Counted from the first letter of the stretch, positions 17,166 through 25,905 are shown. The stretch: 64,000 bases of DNA from Erysipelothrix tonsillarum DSM 14972 (GCF_000373785.1 NZ_KB892378.1:124001-188000), one strand, 5' to 3'. Notes: a model not told the origin generated them from the sequence alone. A program made the numbers and translations.

Positions 17166-18653
17166 CTATTGATATTCTATTCTTTCTATACCTTTTCCTG
17201 AAATATAAATTTTATCAATATATTTCTCGACAATTTCTTTAGTTAGACTGTCTATGCTACCTGCTTGTTTAAGTTCCTCGTCTATTGCTCCTATACGTTC
17301 CTTATTTTCTTCCTCAGATTCTTGTATCTGATTTTTTGTTTCCATAAAATCTTCTCTTGAGATTTTACCAAACTTATAATTCTCAAACTCTATCCTTTTC
17401 TTTTTTAATAGTTGGTCATTCCTGTCATAAAGCTCTTTTTGTTCATCAAGGAGCTTTTTCTTTTCCGTCTTATCTGTATGAAACTTATCCTTAAGGATTT
17501 TAAATACCTCTTTTTCTAATTCCTTATTATGAGGTAGCTTTTCTTCCTGCTCAAGCATTCTACAGTGATAGCAATAAAGATTTATACTTACTATTTCTTT
17601 TCCATTAGAACTAATGCCAAATCTGATTTTATAGCCACATTTATTACATCTTACATAAGTTGCTAAGGGACTATTCTTATATTTGCGTTCACCCCACTTA
17701 AACATTTTATTCCTTTTTCTTGACTTTATAATATTATTAGCTTCATCAAAGGTTTCTTTGCTTATAAGGGCTTCGTGATTATCATAAACTCTTATCCATT
17801 CTTCTTTAGGATGATAAGTAACCTTACCTCCATCAAGCTTACTTTTTCTTGATTTATTAAAAACAAAAGTCCCCGTATATGCTTCATTATTTGCTATTCT
17901 TCTAACCATACTGTGAGACCATATTGTATCTTCCACAGTAGATTCCCACCTATTTGCATAGGCATCATAGCCTTTAATCTCTTTCCTTCTTGCTCTTGCA
18001 GTCATAACACCTTCACTATTAAGAGTTTTTGCTGTTTCATTTAGGCTATGTCCTTCAAGAAGAAGTTGGAATATATATCTAACATTCTCAGCAACCTTTT
18101 CATCAACTATAAGCTTATAATTATCCTCAGGATCTTTTAAATAACCATATGGCGGAGCTCCAGATGTGTACTTCCCTTGCTTTTTCGCTACAAGTAGAGC
18201 TGTTGTCATTTTTTCTGAAATATCCCTACTATAATAGTCATTAAGAAGATTTTTAAATTGGATATCTAATTCAGTTCCATTTTGAACTTCATTACTACTA
18301 TCATAGCCATCATTAATTGCTATAAATCTGATCCCCATAAAAGGAAAGATATTTTCAAGATAATCTCCCATCTCTATATAATTTCTCATAAATCGTGACA
18401 TATCCTTTACAATGATACAGTTTATCTTTCCTTGTTTTACCTTTAAAAGAAGCTTATCCAAGCCAGGTCTTGAAGTAGTGCTACCACTATAGCCCTCATC
18501 AATATACTCTTCTATATTTGCCTTTTTAAGCTCTTGGTCATTAAAGATAAAGTTCTTAATAATATTCCTTTGAGAATTTATTGTATCTTCTGTATGCCCT
18601 AGATTTCCTTTTTCAAGTACGGATATTCTAAGATAAATAGCAATATTATTCAC
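17166..18653 (-). CDS. Large serine recombinase (third of three)
   Basis: 495 residues. The resolvase domain has the catalytic Ser in YLRIS (S11) and the arginines in IVKDMSRFMRNY; the Recombinase domain follows at about 170-290 (APPYGYLKDPEDN, LNSEGVMTAR). A zinc ribbon (CNKCGYK ... CYHC at about 333-365) and a C-terminal coiled coil complete the usual large-serine-integrase layout. The start is GTG at 18653, overlapping the end of the preceding recombinase by 8 bases, with GGAGATGAGGT upstream. Together the three act in excision and integration of the ICE; which are essential cannot be read from sequence. Confidence 0.93.
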   Translation of the reverse strand: MNNIAIYLRISVLEKGNLGHTEDTINSQRNIIKNFIFNDQELKKANIEEYIDEGYSGSTTSRPGLDKLLLKVKQGKINCIIVKDMSRFMRNYIEMGDYLENIFPFMGIRFIAINDGYDSSNEVQNGTELDIQFKNLLNDYYSRDISEKMTTALLVAKKQGKYTSGAPPYGYLKDPEDNYKLIVDEKVAENVRYIFQLLLEGHSLNETAKTLNSEGVMTARARRKEIKGYDAYANRWESTVEDTIWSHSMVRRIANNEAYTGTFVFNKSRKSKLDGGKVTYHPKEEWIRVYDNHEALISKETFDEANNIIKSRKRNKMFKWGERKYKNSPLATYVRCNKCGYKIRFGISSNGKEIVSINLYCYHCRMLEQEEKLPHNKELEKEVFKILKDKFHTDKTEKKKLLDEQKELYDRNDQLLKKKRIEFENYKFGKISREDFMETKNQIQESEEENKERIGAIDEELKQAGSIDSLTKEIVEKYIDKIYISGKGIERIEYQ

Positions 18654-20313
18654 TTGACCTCATCTCCTTTCCACCTAAAAAGCCTTTTAAACTAATTTCT
18701 ATACTTTCATTATCATATACATCAATACGTTCAATATATTTCTGAACAATATTTTCATCTAGCTTAATATCTTTATTAGAAAACAAGCTATCAAATAATC
18801 CTATCTCCTCCTCAGCTTGACTTTCTATTGAAAGTATTTCAAGGTCAAGATCACTTAGGCTCTTTTCATAGATGGCTAGGTCTTTTCTATTTAATATTCT
18901 TTTTTCAAGATAGTCTTCTTTCTCAATCTTTCCCAAACTATAATTTTCATATAGTCTTTTTAAGTCTGAATTATGTTTTGAAATCTTAAGAGAAATAGAC
19001 TGGCGATTTCTTTCTACCATCTCAATTCTCATCTTGCATATATCAGTAATTCTATCCCTGCAATCTTTTCCACTTACATCAATGCTGAGTATATTTCTCA
19101 ACTTATTTATTACTAGATTATCTAAGTCACTTTCCATTATAGAAATATAGGGAGTTTCAAGTAAAATACCATTGTTTTCTTCATTTGTGAACTTATAATA
19201 ATAAAAGTTGGCATTCTTCTTATTACTTCTTACTCCATTTCTAATTAAAAGTAGGTTCGTATTTGCATCAAAAATTACACCTTTGTATTTATTAATTGGA
19301 TCTCTTTTCATATCATGTCTTGTTATTTTAAATTCCGATTTATCTTTATTATTATCAAGTATCTCCTGGGCTATATTAAACATTTCTTCTGAAATAATAG
19401 CTTCATGGGCATTTTCTACAACAATCCATTCACCCTTAGGTTTTTGCCTATAATGACCGGACTTTTTCCCTTGGACATTTTCTTTAGTTCCTTGAACAAG
19501 GCAACCTGTATAGACTCTCTGTCTTAGCATATTAGCTATAGTCCCTTTTCTCCATTGTGGTTGTCCAGGTTCTCGTATAATAGACCTTGTTTTATTATAG
19601 GCACTTGATGTTGCGATGTTTTCCTCATTAAGTTCTTTAGCAATTTTAAGTGTATTAACCCCATCTACATACATATTAAAGATTCTTTGGACTATTTTCA
19701 TGCTTACTTCATCAGGCTCTAATTTTCTTCCTCCATCTTTTTTTACTACCTTATATCCAAAAGGTGGATTTGAACCTATAAAGAATCCCTGTTTGGCATG
19801 AACCTGCCTACTGGTTTTAATCTTATGTGATATATCCTTGGCATACATATCATTAATAAGGTTTTTTATTAAGATTTCAAAAGATAGTTTTGCATCAATT
19901 CCCTTTTCTGTATCAATCTTGTCTATTACTGATACAAATCTTACTCCTAGGAAAGGAAATACCTTATCTACAAGTCTTCCCATTTCAAGATGTTCTCTAC
20001 CAAGTCTTGATAAATCCCTAATTATAATGCAGTTTATAAAGCCATTTCTAACATCATTCATCATTTCAATATAACCTGGCCTATCAAAATTAGTTCCAGA
20101 ATATTCATAATCTGTATAAACCTTAACTAGGGTCATATTTTCTTTATTAATATACTCCTGGCAAATCTCCACTTGTGATTCTATAGAATATGATTTATTT
20201 CTCCACTCTTCTGTTCTTTCCTGCGAAAGTCTTGTATAGATTCCAACTCTTGATGAATTAATAGTCGCTTTTTCTTCTGTTTTTATTAAATCTCTTCTTG
20301 ATATTCTAGCCAT
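18646..20313 (-). CDS. Large serine recombinase (second of three), zinc ribbon degenerate
   Basis: 555 residues. The resolvase domain starts after about 22 residues, with YTRLS as the catalytic region and IIRDLSRLGREH as the arginine motif; the Recombinase domain has NPPFGYKVVKKDGG and LNEENIATSS. Where relatives have a Cys4 zinc ribbon (about 340-385) this protein reads YKGVIFDANTNLLLIRNG with no cysteine pair, so the metal site is lost. A long coiled coil follows. It overlaps both neighbours by 8 bases and has a strong GGGAGGGGG ribosome site. A specialised, possibly non-catalytic or accessory role is possible, though the catalytic residues are kept. Confidence 0.92.
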   Translation of the reverse strand: MARISRRDLIKTEEKATINSSRVGIYTRLSQERTEEWRNKSYSIESQVEICQEYINKENMTLVKVYTDYEYSGTNFDRPGYIEMMNDVRNGFINCIIIRDLSRLGREHLEMGRLVDKVFPFLGVRFVSVIDKIDTEKGIDAKLSFEILIKNLINDMYAKDISHKIKTSRQVHAKQGFFIGSNPPFGYKVVKKDGGRKLEPDEVSMKIVQRIFNMYVDGVNTLKIAKELNEENIATSSAYNKTRSIIREPGQPQWRKGTIANMLRQRVYTGCLVQGTKENVQGKKSGHYRQKPKGEWIVVENAHEAIISEEMFNIAQEILDNNKDKSEFKITRHDMKRDPINKYKGVIFDANTNLLLIRNGVRSNKKNANFYYYKFTNEENNGILLETPYISIMESDLDNLVINKLRNILSIDVSGKDCRDRITDICKMRIEMVERNRQSISLKISKHNSDLKRLYENYSLGKIEKEDYLEKRILNRKDLAIYEKSLSDLDLEILSIESQAEEEIGLFDSLFSNKDIKLDENIVQKYIERIDVYDNESIEISLKGFLGGKEMRSSE

Positions 20314-21982
20314 AGAGAGCTACCCCCTCCCTTTCAGTGGATAGTCCTTTTATAGCCATGCTATTGAAGGATGCAAGATTAGAAGTCTTGGTTTTCTTAG
20401 CTCTCTTTAATATTCTCTTTAATATATCTAACTTTTCCATATCATTAAAGAATACTGTTATTCTTGGTCTTCCTTCTTCATCCTTTTCCCCTACCAATAT
20501 ACGGTCAACAAAAAATGCTAGTGTCTGCCTATCAATACTTTCTATATTTTTATACTTTTCCAAGCCTGTAAGCCAATTTTCTTTGGAATTAAGTATCTCT
20601 TCTAAATCATTATAGGCTTTCCTTCTATTTATAATTTGCTGTTCAATCTCTTTTATTTTAAACTGGTAGCTCTTCCTAAAGGATTGAAATTCCTCTTCAT
20701 CTATAAGCTCATCTTCTAAGTCCATATAAAGAGAACGTCTAAGGGTTTCATACTTCTTTTTTTCAGCAAGTAGATCATCTAAATCAAGGTCATATTCTGA
20801 TTTACTAAAATCAGTTTGCCTAATTCTTAAAAATAGTTCTTCTTGATATTTAATATGTTGTTTTAGGATGTAATTCAAAGAAGATAAAATATCCTCTTCC
20901 TTAATACTATGCCTTGAGCAACCCTTACCACGATTGTATAAGCCACATATATAATAAATTGTTTGTCCATTTTTTGTCTTTTGGTTTCTTCTTACTAGCT
21001 GATTTCCACAATCTGCACAATAAAGAAGCCCTGCTAAAAAATCAGGTTTGGTTTTCCTATTAAGAATATCTCTTCCCATCATCTTATTAGCTACATTAAA
21101 CATTGTTTCTGTAACTATAGCTTCATGAGTTCCTTCAACCCTAACCCATTCTTCTTGGGTAACTTTTATTTCCCTATTAGACTTATAATTAAGCTTGGTT
21201 CTCTTCCCCTGTTCTAAGTCTCCAAGGTAAACCCTATTCTCAATAATCCTATTTATCATCTTAGCCTGCCACTTACTTTGATTACTAGCAAAGCCTGTAG
21301 CATAATTTGATCCATTACTTTCCTTATAAGCTTGTGGAGTTTGAATACCTAGCCTATTAAGTTCATCTGCTATAGCCTTTGAAGAATATCCTTCTACTTT
21401 CATCTCAAAAATTCTTCTAATAACATAGGCTACATTCCTATCAACTATAAGATGATTTTTCTTTTTTGTGCTTTTCCTATATCCATATGGAGCAAATGCC
21501 CCTATAAATTCTCCCCTCTGTCTTTTAGTCTTTTGAGAGCTTTTAACTTTCATGGATATATCCCTGCAATAACTATCATTGATAAAGTTTTTTATAGGAA
21601 GAATAAGATGTGTGTCATTTACATCAGCATTTTCACTATCATAGTTATCATTAACTGATATAAATCTAACCCCCATTTGTGGAAAAATCTTCTGAAGAAT
21701 TTTTCCCGATTCAATATAATCTCTTCCAAATCTAGAAAGGTCTTTTACAATAATCGTTTTGCTAGCTTTCTTTTCAAGGTCACTAAGCATCTTTTTAAAA
21801 TTTGGTCTTTCAAAGTTTGAACCTGTAAATCCATCATCAATATATTCTTTGACAATTTTAAAACCAGCCTTATCAGCATAGCCTTTTATAAGTTCCCTTT
21901 GATTACCAATGGAATTACTTTCTCCTTCATCTCCATCATCTCTTGATAAGCGAAGATACATATAAGCCTCGATCTTTTTCAT
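20306..21982 (-). CDS. Large serine recombinase (first of three)
   Basis: 558 residues. Catalytic Ser in YLRLSRDDGDEG, arginine motif in IIVKDLSRFGRDY, Recombinase domain with APYGYRKSTKKK and LNRLGIQTPQ. An intact zinc ribbon follows (CADCGNQLVRR ... CGLYNRGKGC, about 316-350), then a coiled coil (about 370-460) and the zinc-ribbon-distal tail. It is first in a tightly overlapping three-gene operon. The family includes TndX and TnpX, which integrate conjugative and mobilisable transposons without needing host factors. Confidence 0.94.
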   Translation of the reverse strand: MKKIEAYMYLRLSRDDGDEGESNSIGNQRELIKGYADKAGFKIVKEYIDDGFTGSNFERPNFKKMLSDLEKKASKTIIVKDLSRFGRDYIESGKILQKIFPQMGVRFISVNDNYDSENADVNDTHLILPIKNFINDSYCRDISMKVKSSQKTKRQRGEFIGAFAPYGYRKSTKKKNHLIVDRNVAYVIRRIFEMKVEGYSSKAIADELNRLGIQTPQAYKESNGSNYATGFASNQSKWQAKMINRIIENRVYLGDLEQGKRTKLNYKSNREIKVTQEEWVRVEGTHEAIVTETMFNVANKMMGRDILNRKTKPDFLAGLLYCADCGNQLVRRNQKTKNGQTIYYICGLYNRGKGCSRHSIKEEDILSSLNYILKQHIKYQEELFLRIRQTDFSKSEYDLDLDDLLAEKKKYETLRRSLYMDLEDELIDEEEFQSFRKSYQFKIKEIEQQIINRRKAYNDLEEILNSKENWLTGLEKYKNIESIDRQTLAFFVDRILVGEKDEEGRPRITVFFNDMEKLDILKRILKRAKKTKTSNLASFNSMAIKGLSTEREGVALYG

Positions 21983-22082
21983 CTCTACACTCTCCTTAAT
22001 AAATTATTTTGGGTGCAATTTATTAAGGATTTCAGAAACTTTATATTTTTATCTTACCGCACTTATATATATCTGTCAGCCC

Positions 22083-22313
22083 TTAAATCCTTAATTCTAA
22101 CTTACATAAATCTGATACAAAATCATCCATGCTAACCCTTGTATTTCCTATACAACAATTAACAACAACATTTCCTACTTCTATAAAAACATTCTTTTTA
22201 TCTTCTGGAATCTCTTGTAATTTTTGATCCAAATACGCTCCCATTGATTGTTCATCTTTATATCCATAATTAACAGAAGAAGAGTTTTGGTTTTTCTTAT
22301 TAATATTTTCCAT
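22083..22313 (-). CDS. Conserved-looking small ICE protein of unknown function
   Basis: 76 residues, starting MENINKKNQNSS and containing VGNVVVNCCIGNTRVS. Mostly soluble with a mixed alpha/beta pattern. GAAGAGG lies upstream of the ATG. It is the first gene upstream of the recombinase operon (about 100-base gap). No family recognised; possibly a regulator of, or accessory to, the recombinases. Confidence 0.65.
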   Translation of the reverse strand: MENINKKNQNSSSVNYGYKDEQSMGAYLDQKLQEIPEDKKNVFIEVGNVVVNCCIGNTRVSMDDFVSDLCKLELRI

Positions 22314-22493
22314 TTAATTACCTCTTCTTTCTTAATATTTTATTTTAAGTTTTATGACATTGACAGGTGCTTTGGCAGCTCATAGGAATTTCACCTCTCC
22401 CCTTTTCTCGGTGGGAAGCAACAACGTATAGAAGTATCATTATCACCATCTAGATTTTTGCAAAAAGTTTTGCCAATACTTTTTTGTAGCAAA
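22314..22493. other. Non-coding stretch
   Basis: About 180 bases between the 76-residue protein and the short ORF at 22494. No ORF, terminator or clear repeat is apparent beyond a weak G-rich region near 22395-22425. Confidence 0.4.
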
Positions 22494-22595
22494 CTATTTC
22501 TCGCTCTCATCCTTATATCCCATACATTTAGCGTTATGTAGGTATTCATTTAAACCAAAGTCACCTTTAGCAGAATGGTCATGACGTAGTTTCAT
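22494..22595 (-). CDS. 33-residue protein of unknown function
   Basis: ATG at 22595 is preceded by AAGGAG at 5 bases, an excellent ribosome site. The 33-codon product starts MKLRHDHSAKGDFGLNEYL and ends GYKDESEK; it is polar and histidine-rich near the start. It lies between the sigma-like gene and the 76-residue gene, on the same strand. Probably real because of the ribosome site. Confidence 0.5.
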   Translation of the reverse strand: MKLRHDHSAKGDFGLNEYLHNAKCMGYKDESEK

Positions 22596-22673
22596 ACTGG
22601 CTCCTTAAACGGATAATGTCCTGTCCTGGTCTATTAAGTTGTCAAAGTTCAAAAATATATAATTTTTTATTCT

Positions 22674-22704
22674 TATATAAGGGGCTGTATTTGCCCCTTA
22701 TATA
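22674..22704 (-). terminator. Strong hairpin downstream of the sigma-like gene
   Basis: A perfect 12-base stem (22674-22685 with 22693-22704, core AAGGGGC/GCCCCTT) with a 7-base loop. On the minus strand it is followed by AT-rich sequence with short T runs. Best read as the terminator of the sigma-like gene ending at 22752. Confidence 0.65.
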
Positions 22705-22751
22705 TAACAGTGAAAAAACCACCCTCTTGATTCGCTTTTTTAAAAAAGATT

Positions 22752-23189
22752 TTATTTTTCACCCCAATCTTCTAAAAAGACCTTTAACTTCTCTAGGGTT
22801 TTTTCTTTCCTCCTAAAGACTGCCCCTTGGCTAATATTAAGTGTTTTCGCCAGTTCCCTTTGGGGTATCTCATCAAAAAAAAGAGCCTGAATAATTTCCC
22901 TTTCTTCTGGGCTTAATTTATCCAAGGCTTTATTAAGTGCTTCTATTTGCATTTTCACTGCTACTAATTTCTCTAGGTCAACGGCTTTATCTATTAGCCT
23001 CTCTTCCATGCTCCTATCTGCTCTATCTGATATAAACTCAGAGAAATAACCTAATTTATTCTCCTTGTCTAGCCTATTAAGATAATTCTCCCTATTGGTT
23101 TCTTGCCAATATCCCTTATATACTTTTTCAGATACATCCACCTTGCTATCTCCAAGGAATATATAATAATTTTTTTTATTTTCTTTCAT
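22752..23189 (-). CDS. Sigma-70 family region-4-like regulator
   Basis: 145 residues. The C-terminal part LSPEEREIIQALFF ... QRELAKTLNISQGAVFRRKEKTLEKLK (about 90-138) is a region-4 helix-turn-helix. The N-terminal half is helical and acidic/basic mixed, without a clear region 2. Such short sigma-like proteins are frequent in Gram-positive ICEs and usually control transfer or recombination genes. The ATG at 23189 follows a GGGGGG ribosome site, itself next to a 12-base hairpin (23203-23237) that could affect translation. Confidence 0.85.
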   Translation of the reverse strand: MKENKKNYYIFLGDSKVDVSEKVYKGYWQETNRENYLNRLDKENKLGYFSEFISDRADRSMEERLIDKAVDLEKLVAVKMQIEALNKALDKLSPEEREIIQALFFDEIPQRELAKTLNISQGAVFRRKEKTLEKLKVFLEDWGEK

Positions 23190-23202
23190 TTTCCATAACC
23201 CC

Positions 23203-23237
23203 CCAATTTTAAAATCAAAATGAATTTTTAAAATTGG
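23203..23237 (-). promoter_or_regulatory. Hairpin beside the ribosome site of the sigma-like gene
   Basis: CCAATTTTAAAA (23203-23214) and TTTTAAAATTGG (23226-23237) are perfect inverted repeats. The stem ends directly at the G run used as ribosome site, so folding may modulate initiation. Inference. Confidence 0.5.
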
Positions 23238-23340
23238 AGATCATGGATACCTAGCAATATAGGTTTCCCAACGTCTTTTCATATGCACCTGCTCTTTCTT
23301 TTAATTTCAGAGCCGGCGCATTAACGAAAGTATTTTGGGT

Positions 23341-23408
23341 ACAAAAAAAGAGCCACACAAAACAGATTTATCTTTTCAGATAAAAACTTCCGTTTTGCGT
23401 GGCTCTTA
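23341..23408 (-). terminator. Long terminator hairpin upstream of the sigma-like gene
   Basis: AGAGCCACACAAAAC (23349-23363) pairs with GTTTTGCGTGGCTCT (23392-23406) with one wobble; an inner stem TTTATCT/AGATAAA extends it. On the minus strand a run of seven T follows. It ends the transcript coming from the LexA-like and zinc-ribbon genes, or works as a control point in the leader of the sigma-like gene. Confidence 0.8.
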
Positions 23409-23679
23409 AGGATTCTTGTCCAGTTCAGACCAGTCAACAAACTCTTGATTTATAACTGTTGTTTCTAAGGGTTCTAGCCCAGTCCAACACCTCTGTATAA
23501 ATCTCAGCTATTCAATTTTGCCTAAAATATTTAAGGGAGAACTTTTTTACAATCTAGATTCTGATTCTAGATTAAATATTTTATCTATGTAACTCTTGAC
23601 GGTTTTAGCCGAATTCAGTCTCCTATAGATTTTTAATTTATATTCCTATTCCTAAAGGTTCTAGCCTAGTCCAATAGCC
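23406..23679 (-). repeat. Four degenerate repeats in a 280-base non-coding leader
   Basis: Four copies of a motif of about 26 bases lie at 23406-23431, 23464-23491, 23594-23622 and 23650-23679, in the same orientation. The best two read GGGTTCTAGCCCAGTCCAA and AGGTTCTAGCCTAGTCCAA on the plus strand. They lie in non-coding sequence just upstream (minus sense) of the long terminator. They may be protein-binding sites or parts of a structured RNA. Confidence 0.6.
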
Positions 23680-23714
23680 AAAATATAAATTGCACAGAAA
23701 CTCACTTAAGTATC

Positions 23715-23936
23715 TTATTTTATATCTTCATAATCAGCTGAACATTCAGCTACCATGGATAATCTCTTATCTGGATGATAAGTAATTATTCCATTTGTAA
23801 TTTCTACTTCTAAATTTGCTCCACACCTAGAGCATTTGATTTCCATGTCACTAAAACTACTTGTAAAACCACTTTTACATAATTCCTTGCCACAGTATGG
23901 GCATACTATAATAAATTTTTTCTTTTTTTTCTTCAT
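23715..23936 (-). CDS. Small zinc-ribbon protein
   Basis: 73 residues from the ATG at 23936 (AAGGA 7 bases upstream; the TTG two codons earlier is not needed). A run of lysines is followed by CPYCGKELC at about 12-20 and CSRCGAN at about 35-41, so two CxxC pairs can bind one zinc. Such small ribbon proteins are common accessory genes in ICEs; nucleic-acid binding is likely, but the role is unknown. Confidence 0.75.
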   Translation of the reverse strand: MKKKKKKFIIVCPYCGKELCKSGFTSSFSDMEIKCSRCGANLEVEITNGIITYHPDKRLSMVAECSADYEDIK

Positions 23937-24000
23937 CTGCAATCCTTCTTTTCTTATTGCCTTCTAAGTGGATTGGGGAAAGAAAACTACAGATGACTTA

Positions 24001-24051
24001 CTAATCTAACACCCAAGTACCACAGAAGGCTATCATTTTTTTCCTCATCAT
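24001..24051 (-). CDS. Possible 16-residue leader-like ORF
   Basis: AGAAGGATT followed by ATGATGAGGAAAAAA repeats the start region of the zinc-ribbon gene 115 bases away, and the frame stops after 16 codons. It may be a decayed duplicate of the 5' end of that gene or a leader peptide. Confidence 0.3.
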   Translation of the reverse strand: MMRKKMIAFCGTWVLD

Positions 24052-24131
24052 TAATCCTTCTTTTCTAAGTTTGTTATTAGAGGCTGGCCAATACCAACCC
24101 CTAACCTTTAAACAATTTTTGACCCTAGAAA

Positions 24132-24737
24132 TTATACTAGGTCTTTCATAATTTTTACAGCTATTCCTTGGATAGAACAATTTGCTGTCACTATATCTTT
24201 CATATTCTTATTTTCTGGCTTAAGTCTTACACACTTTTTGCCTTGGTCAAGATATAATCTTTTTAATGTAGTAGTTCCATCTTCCAGTAAAGCAACAACT
24301 ATTTGACCCTCATTAGCTTCTTCTTGTTTTCTTATAACTACTAGGTCACCATCTTCTATCCCAGCCTCTATCATGGAATCTCCATTGGCTCTAAGGATAA
24401 AATAATCGCCCTTATCAAAAAACTTTGCAGGTAAAGATACATAGCTTTCTATATGCTCTTCTTCCAAAAGGGGAAGTCCACAAGATACAGATCCTAAGAC
24501 AGCCGCTTGTATCATGTCGGTTTCCATCTTTTTAATTGTTGGTGTAATAATTTCTTTGCCATTGTATTCAAGCATACCTTTTTCATTCATTTCCACAAGA
24601 TAACGATATACAGTACCATTATCAGTTTTTACAGCTTTTGCAATTTCTCTGGTAGAAGGAGAAGTCCTATAGTGATTTGTATATTGATTTACATAGTCAA
24701 TTATTTCTTCCATTCTTTTGGGACTTTTGGTTCTCAT
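24132..24737 (-). CDS. LexA-like repressor
   Basis: 201 residues. N-terminal winged helix (TSPSTREIAKAVKTDNGTVYRYL, about 25-48) and S24 protease domain with cleavage site C86-G87 (GSVSCGLP; LexA usually has Ala-Gly), Ser121 in GDSM and Lys159 in TTLKR. GGGGGT precedes the ATG at 24737. A matching palindrome overlaps its own start region (24754-24778), so it is probably self-regulated and links ICE functions to DNA damage. Confidence 0.9.
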   Translation of the reverse strand: MRTKSPKRMEEIIDYVNQYTNHYRTSPSTREIAKAVKTDNGTVYRYLVEMNEKGMLEYNGKEIITPTIKKMETDMIQAAVLGSVSCGLPLLEEEHIESYVSLPAKFFDKGDYFILRANGDSMIEAGIEDGDLVVIRKQEEANEGQIVVALLEDGTTTLKRLYLDQGKKCVRLKPENKNMKDIVTANCSIQGIAVKIMKDLV

Positions 24738-24753
24738 TTTCTACCCCCTTTCT

Positions 24754-24810
24754 AATCGCCAACACTTTGTTGGTGATTACTATTATAATATTAAATCCAA
24801 ATTATTGCAA
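24754..24810 (-). promoter_or_regulatory. Promoter and palindromic operator of the LexA-like gene
   Basis: On the minus strand TTGCAA (24805-24810), 17 bases, TATAAT (24782-24787). Just downstream AATCGCCAAC (24754-24763) and GTTGGTGATT (24769-24778) form an inverted repeat with one mismatch. This is the natural autoregulatory site. Confidence 0.8.
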
Positions 24811-24881
24811 TAGTTCTTTTGGAAAAATTAAACTTTATAATATTTGAAATTTAGGTCTGGCAGCCAGCCCCAAGTAAGTGG

Positions 24882-24887
24882 TATAAT
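24882..24887 (+). promoter_or_regulatory. Extended -10 promoter of the membrane-protein gene
   Basis: TGGTATAAT gives an extended -10 with no good -35. A small palindrome CTGGCAGCCAG (24857-24867) sits about 15 bases upstream and is largely kept in the second copy, so it may be an operator. Confidence 0.5.
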
Positions 24888-24938
24888 TTATTTATAAGAT
24901 GATACAGGAAATACAAATATCAATTTTAGGAGGTCAAT

Positions 24939-25445
24939 ATGCTTATAGGATTATTTATAGGAATATGTTTAACCATAACCATTCTCTTTGTAAAACTTTA
25001 TAAAAATATTACTTTATTTTCTTTTAAGACCTTGGCTTTTGGAGTTGATTTCTTTGTTATATTTTTTTACTCAATATACTTCTTCCATCCCAATGTATCA
25101 GTAAAACTTGTTGATGGTAAATTGCAATATCTTCTTAATGCAGGTGTTGGAATCCTTGCAATACTTATGTATGGACTTTTAATTTTATTTATCAACGATA
25201 CCTTCCCTACGATTAGCAATGCTCTTAACCTATTCATAGCATTTGTAGGGGTGTCTGTTGCCGTCCCTTTTGCAATTGGACTACTGAGTCCTGTAATCCA
25301 AATATTTATTCATGGTTTTACTTTTAATGGAGATATTGTTCTATCACAGAATCATATGTTAAGTCTTTTCTTGAAGTATATGGTCTTTGGGCTAATTGCA
25401 CTCCCTGTATGGAGATACCGAATAAGTAAGCTTGAAGAGCTTTAA
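24939..25445 (+). CDS. Membrane protein of unknown function
   Basis: 168 residues, four apparent membrane helices (about 2-22, 30-50, 68-90 and 95-125, with a further weakly hydrophobic C-terminal helix). It ends in the basic WRYRISKLEEL. AGGAGGT precedes the ATG. Transcribed divergently from the LexA-like gene and closed by a strong terminator. A second, frameshifted copy lies at 29250-29754. No family recognised. Confidence 0.75.
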   Translation: MLIGLFIGICLTITILFVKLYKNITLFSFKTLAFGVDFFVIFFYSIYFFHPNVSVKLVDGKLQYLLNAGVGILAILMYGLLILFINDTFPTISNALNLFIAFVGVSVAVPFAIGLLSPVIQIFIHGFTFNGDIVLSQNHMLSLFLKYMVFGLIALPVWRYRISKLEEL

Positions 25446-25456
25446 TAAATTAGACA

Positions 25457-25508
25457 TAAAATGACGAAGTTTAAGGTCTTCTTTCTTGACCTAAACTTCG
25501 TCATTTTA
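25457..25508 (+). terminator. Terminator of the membrane-protein gene
   Basis: AAAATGACGAAGTTTA and TAAACTTCGTCATTTT form a long stem around GGTCTTCTTTCTTGACC, which pairs further. Runs of A and T on both sides. Confidence 0.85.
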
Positions 25509-25713
25509 GTATTTATAATTATCTCAATTTATATAACATTTGTAAGGTACTCATTATTGCTTAATTAATAATAATATTATATACTTTCCCCAATAAACTC
25601 AAAGTTATTTAAAAGGTTAATTCTCATTTTATAGAAATCTAATAAATCCCTTTTATAAATCAAGACTTTCTAATTCACTATTAATATAATATCCCTATAT
25701 AACTAAAAACTGT
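25509..25713. other. AT-rich non-coding stretch
   Basis: About 205 bases, very AT-rich, no ORF above 20 codons with a ribosome site. It starts the segment of gene remnants that precedes tetB(P). Confidence 0.4.
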
Positions 25714-25890
25714 TTATCTAACACTTGTATATATCTTTTTTAGGTCAATAAAAATACCATCTGCGTACTTTTGCCTAAAATCAATACCCATATATGATAA
25801 CTTTCTCGATTCTGTAACTCCAGTTACTACAGTAATTGCATTCTTTGACATTGTGCCATCTATGCTCTTTAAATTATTTGTATTTACTTG
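25714..25890 (-). pseudogene. Unidentified coding remnant
   Basis: The minus strand reads in one frame DGTMSKNAITVVTGVTES, then KLSYMGIDFRQKYADG to a stop at 25714. It has the amino-acid balance of a protein C-terminus but no start or ribosome site. Family unknown. Confidence 0.4.
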
Positions 25891-25905
25891 CTTTTGTGAA
25901 CCTAA

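Larger units (their letters stand above)
24815..25445 (+). repeat. Direct repeat, left copy (intact)
   Basis: About 630 bases highly similar to 29125-29754 in the same orientation, including promoter region, gene and ribosome site. The two copies flank the tetB(P) segment. Confidence 0.85.

Noticed and set aside
23406-23679. CRISPR array or T-box riboswitch
   Set aside because: The repeats are degenerate and unevenly spaced with no cas genes, and no conserved T-box antiterminator sequence is present.
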